Source: Mycobacterium sp.
Lineage (GTDB): Bacteria; Actinomycetota; Actinomycetes; Mycobacteriales; Mycobacteriaceae
Direction: 5' to 3'
Assembly (NCBI GenBank): GCA_018500005.2
Contig: JAHBAP020000227.1
Coordinates: forward strand, 1-7,358
Length of the DNA stretch: 7,358 nt
Shown here: piece by piece, positions 6,222-7,358 of the stretch
How the letters are laid out: each line of letters opens with the position of its first letter
Position numbering within the stretch: the stretch's first letter is position 1
Translations under genes and position numbers: made by a program
Notes under the pieces: model-generated
Told to the model about the DNA's origin: nothing
Seen by the model: the letters and a program-made list of their open reading frames with translations, nothing else
Databases searched by the model: none

Positions 6222-6228
6222 CTCCTTT
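6222..6228 (-). promoter_or_regulatory. Ribosome binding site that decides the start of the 88-residue gene
   Basis: AAAGGAG on the minus strand, followed by 4 bases (CACC) and then ATG at 6217. It is the best Shine-Dalgarno match in the right part of the window and argues for the inner start rather than the ATG at 6259. Confidence 0.65.
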
Positions 6229-6251
6229 GGATGCTGGTGATGGTTGCCGGT

Positions 6252-6521
6252 TCACGCATCCGCCTTGCAGCGGTGCTCCACGGCGAGTGCGTACGGCGGC
6301 ACGGCGCGCAGGTTGGCCTGCACGACGATCTGGCGCTCGGCGCCGACGCGCTGGACGGCCACCGCCTCGCCTGTCAGTGGATTGAGGCTGACGGTGCACT
6401 CGCTGCACTGCCGAGCGTGGGCAGCCATGTCGAGCATGGCCCCCACCGCTGCGTCACCGCGGGTGCAGTGCAGGTAGCGGAAGCGCGGCTTGTGGGCCGG
6501 ATGGATGGGTTCGTCGATCAT
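6252..6521 (-). CDS. 89-residue protein, unknown
   Basis: The protein has CTRGDAAVGAMLDMAAHARQ at about residues 19-38 followed by CSEC (39-42), a HCKAD-type end (EHRCKADA), and a beta-rich middle (EAVAVQRVGAERQIVVQANL). One CxxC plus Cys19 and Cys85, with several His residues, would allow a metal site, but no family is recognised. The start at 6521 is preferred over a longer upstream reading frame that is merely the shadow of the resolvase gene: it makes an ATGA overlap with the resolvase stop, and GGAGG lies 4 bases upstream. It is separated from the 88-residue gene by 34 bases. Confidence 0.68.
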   Translation of the reverse strand: MIDEPIHPAHKPRFRYLHCTRGDAAVGAMLDMAAHARQCSECTVSLNPLTGEAVAVQRVGAERQIVVQANLRAVPPYALAVEHRCKADA

Positions 6522-6862
6522 GCCGCCTCCACCGTGATGCGCACACCGGGCTCTGGCGCCCTGGTCTGCGCGTACCGCCATGTCACCCGCGGGTCTGCGT
6601 CGTCCACCCCGAGCCGGTCCGCGATCCCATCGCGCAGCGCCTTGCAGGCCGCCTGCAGGTTGTCGGTGTCCATGGCCTGGCCGCGCCCGCCGTACAGCCG
6701 CTCGATGGTGACCACGCATGGGATTGGCAGCCCTTTGGGCACCACCACGGCAGCTCCACGGTGCCGGCTGGCGCGGCGAGCCCTGTCCGACCAATGCTCG
6801 CGCTGGTTTGCAACGCTGACCAGCAGCAGCGGGAGGGTGGTCGTCCAGGTCATCCAGGTCAT
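6518..6862 (-). CDS. RusA-like Holliday junction resolvase-type nuclease
   Basis: 114 residues. RusA-type enzymes cut branched DNA (Holliday junctions) and are common in phages. The match rests on a conserved block: MDTDNLQAACKALRDGI (about residues 64-80) followed by ADRLGVDDADPRV (81-93). Asp65, Asp67 and Asp87 or Asp88 are where RusA has its acidic metal ligands. The Lys that is four residues after the second Asp in E. coli RusA is Ala71 here, with Lys74 one turn further on, so activity is uncertain. The start is the ATG at 6862, which forms an ATGA overlap with the upstream stop; a longer ATG at 7033 would add 57 residues of Gly/Arg-rich sequence that looks like the shadow of the neighbouring gene, so I reject it. 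Confidence 0.78.
   Translation of the reverse strand: MTWMTWTTTLPLLLVSVANQREHWSDRARRASRHRGAAVVVPKGLPIPCVVTIERLYGGRGQAMDTDNLQAACKALRDGIADRLGVDDADPRVTWRYAQTRAPEPGVRITVEAA
6526..6530 (-). promoter_or_regulatory. Ribosome binding site of the 89-residue gene
   Basis: GGAGG on the minus strand, 4 bases before ATG at 6521. With the ATGA overlap at 6518-6521 it confirms the start. Confidence 0.55.
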
Positions 6863-7358
6863 GCGCCCACCATGGAGAACACGCTCGCGCCAGGAGCAGC
6901 CTCGCGCCAAGTCAGCCCAGCCCTGACCTTGATGGCGATCGCCTTTGACACGCCGAGGGCCGCCGCCGCCTGGGCCGCCGTGCCCGGGTGGGCCCTCAGT
7001 TGTCGAGCAATGTCCATGTTGATCGTTCCCCATGTCTCTCTGGCGTGCTTCGTCGCCGCCACCCTGCGCTTCACGCTCTTGAGCCGTCCGCTCTTCGCCA
7101 GCCAGGCCCGGTGCTCTTTGAGCGTCACCACCCTGCAGTGATCAGGATTCACGCAGTCTCGGTTCTGGCACTTGGATGTCGGAATCACAAAGTGCTTCGG
7201 CGGCAGCAGCCGCCCGGTCTTGAGCACCACAGCCGCAATGCGGCAGGAGCGGCACAGCGACATGTCCGTTCCAGGTACCGTGAACCGCACATTCGGCAGA
7301 CCGAGGCTCTTGCACATGCCCCACTCCCAGCACCCAGTCTCCTGGTCGACCCGGCTCC
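6859..7358 (-). CDS. HNH-like zinc protein with C-terminal helix-turn-helix, 5' end outside window
   Basis: The frame is open to the window edge, so the first ATG inside it (7317) is not convincing as the real start: the 13 codons upstream read SRVDQETGCWEWG, and TGCWEW is a hallmark of the N-terminal part of phage HNH proteins. The visible 165 residues hold several Cys pairs (LCRSC; KCQNRDCVNPDHC), and the CVNPDH block is typical of HNH zinc knuckles. The His usually found in the V-x-H-x-C step is replaced (IPTSKC), so DNA cleavage may be lost. The C-terminus (about INMDIARQLRAHPG to ALGVSKAIAIKVRAGL, visible residues about 112-148) looks like a helix-turn-helix. The likely role is a DNA-binding regulator or homing-type endonuclease relative. 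The stop overlaps the resolvase ATG. Confidence 0.75.
   Translation of the reverse strand, partial: SRVDQETGCWEWGMCKSLGLPNVRFTVPGTDMSLCRSCRIAAVVLKTGRLLPPKHFVIPTSKCQNRDCVNPDHCRVVTLKEHRAWLAKSGRLKSVKRRVAATKHARETWGTINMDIARQLRAHPGTAAQAAAALGVSKAIAIKVRAGLTWREAAPGASVFSMVGA

Noticed and set aside
6863..7033. 57-residue N-terminal extension of the RusA-like gene
   Set aside because: Gly/Arg/His-rich shadow of the HNH-like gene in another frame; the ATGA overlap at 6859-6862 gives a better start.
1..7358. CRISPR array, tRNA, attachment site, insertion sequence or defence island
   Set aside because: No regularly spaced repeats, cloverleaf, transposase, integrase or defence-protein motif seen on either strand; all space is taken by phage genes.

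Overview
The window is a densely packed, GC-rich stretch of tailed-phage or prophage DNA. It is read entirely on the minus strand, so gene order runs from high to low coordinates. The head genes look like those of the P22-type short-tailed lineage: a portal protein of about P22 length, a scaffolding protein, and a coat protein. The high GC and the GC-rich wobble positions suggest a GC-rich, probably proteobacterial, host; this is inference, and no host gene, tRNA, integrase or attachment site is visible.

Layout in transcription order: (1) a 5'-incomplete HNH-like zinc protein with a C-terminal helix-turn-helix (6859-7358); (2) a RusA-like resolvase (6518-6862); (3) an 89-residue unknown (6252-6521); (4) an 88-residue unknown (5951-6217); (5) a small winged-helix DNA-binding protein (5723-5944); (6) a 42-residue single-span membrane protein with a GTG start (5598-5726); (7) a probable small terminase-like DNA-binding protein (5320-5601); (8) a 68-residue Cys/Arg-rich protein (5117-5323); (9) a 78-residue four-cysteine zinc protein (4884-5120); (10) large terminase (3568-4887); (11) portal (1342-3525); (12) scaffold (505-1335); (13) major coat protein, cut off by the window edge (1-505).

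The right third holds small recombination, regulatory and unknown genes. The left two thirds form the DNA-packaging and procapsid module: the terminase cuts and pumps DNA through the portal into a shell built by the coat protein around the scaffold. Seven junctions are 4-base ATGA or GTGA overlaps and one is a TGATG overlap. The rest have gaps of at most about 42 bases. This fits one polycistronic, translationally coupled late operon whose promoter and terminator both lie outside the window. No stretch over 300 bases lacks a gene.

I do not see a clearly new multi-gene system. The points most worth a second look are: an Arg in place of the Walker A Lys in the large terminase, two small cysteine proteins between the candidate small terminase and the large terminase, an unlisted 42-residue membrane protein, an HNH-like protein lacking the usual His, a RusA-like protein with a displaced Lys, and a perfect inverted repeat directly after the terminase stop codon.
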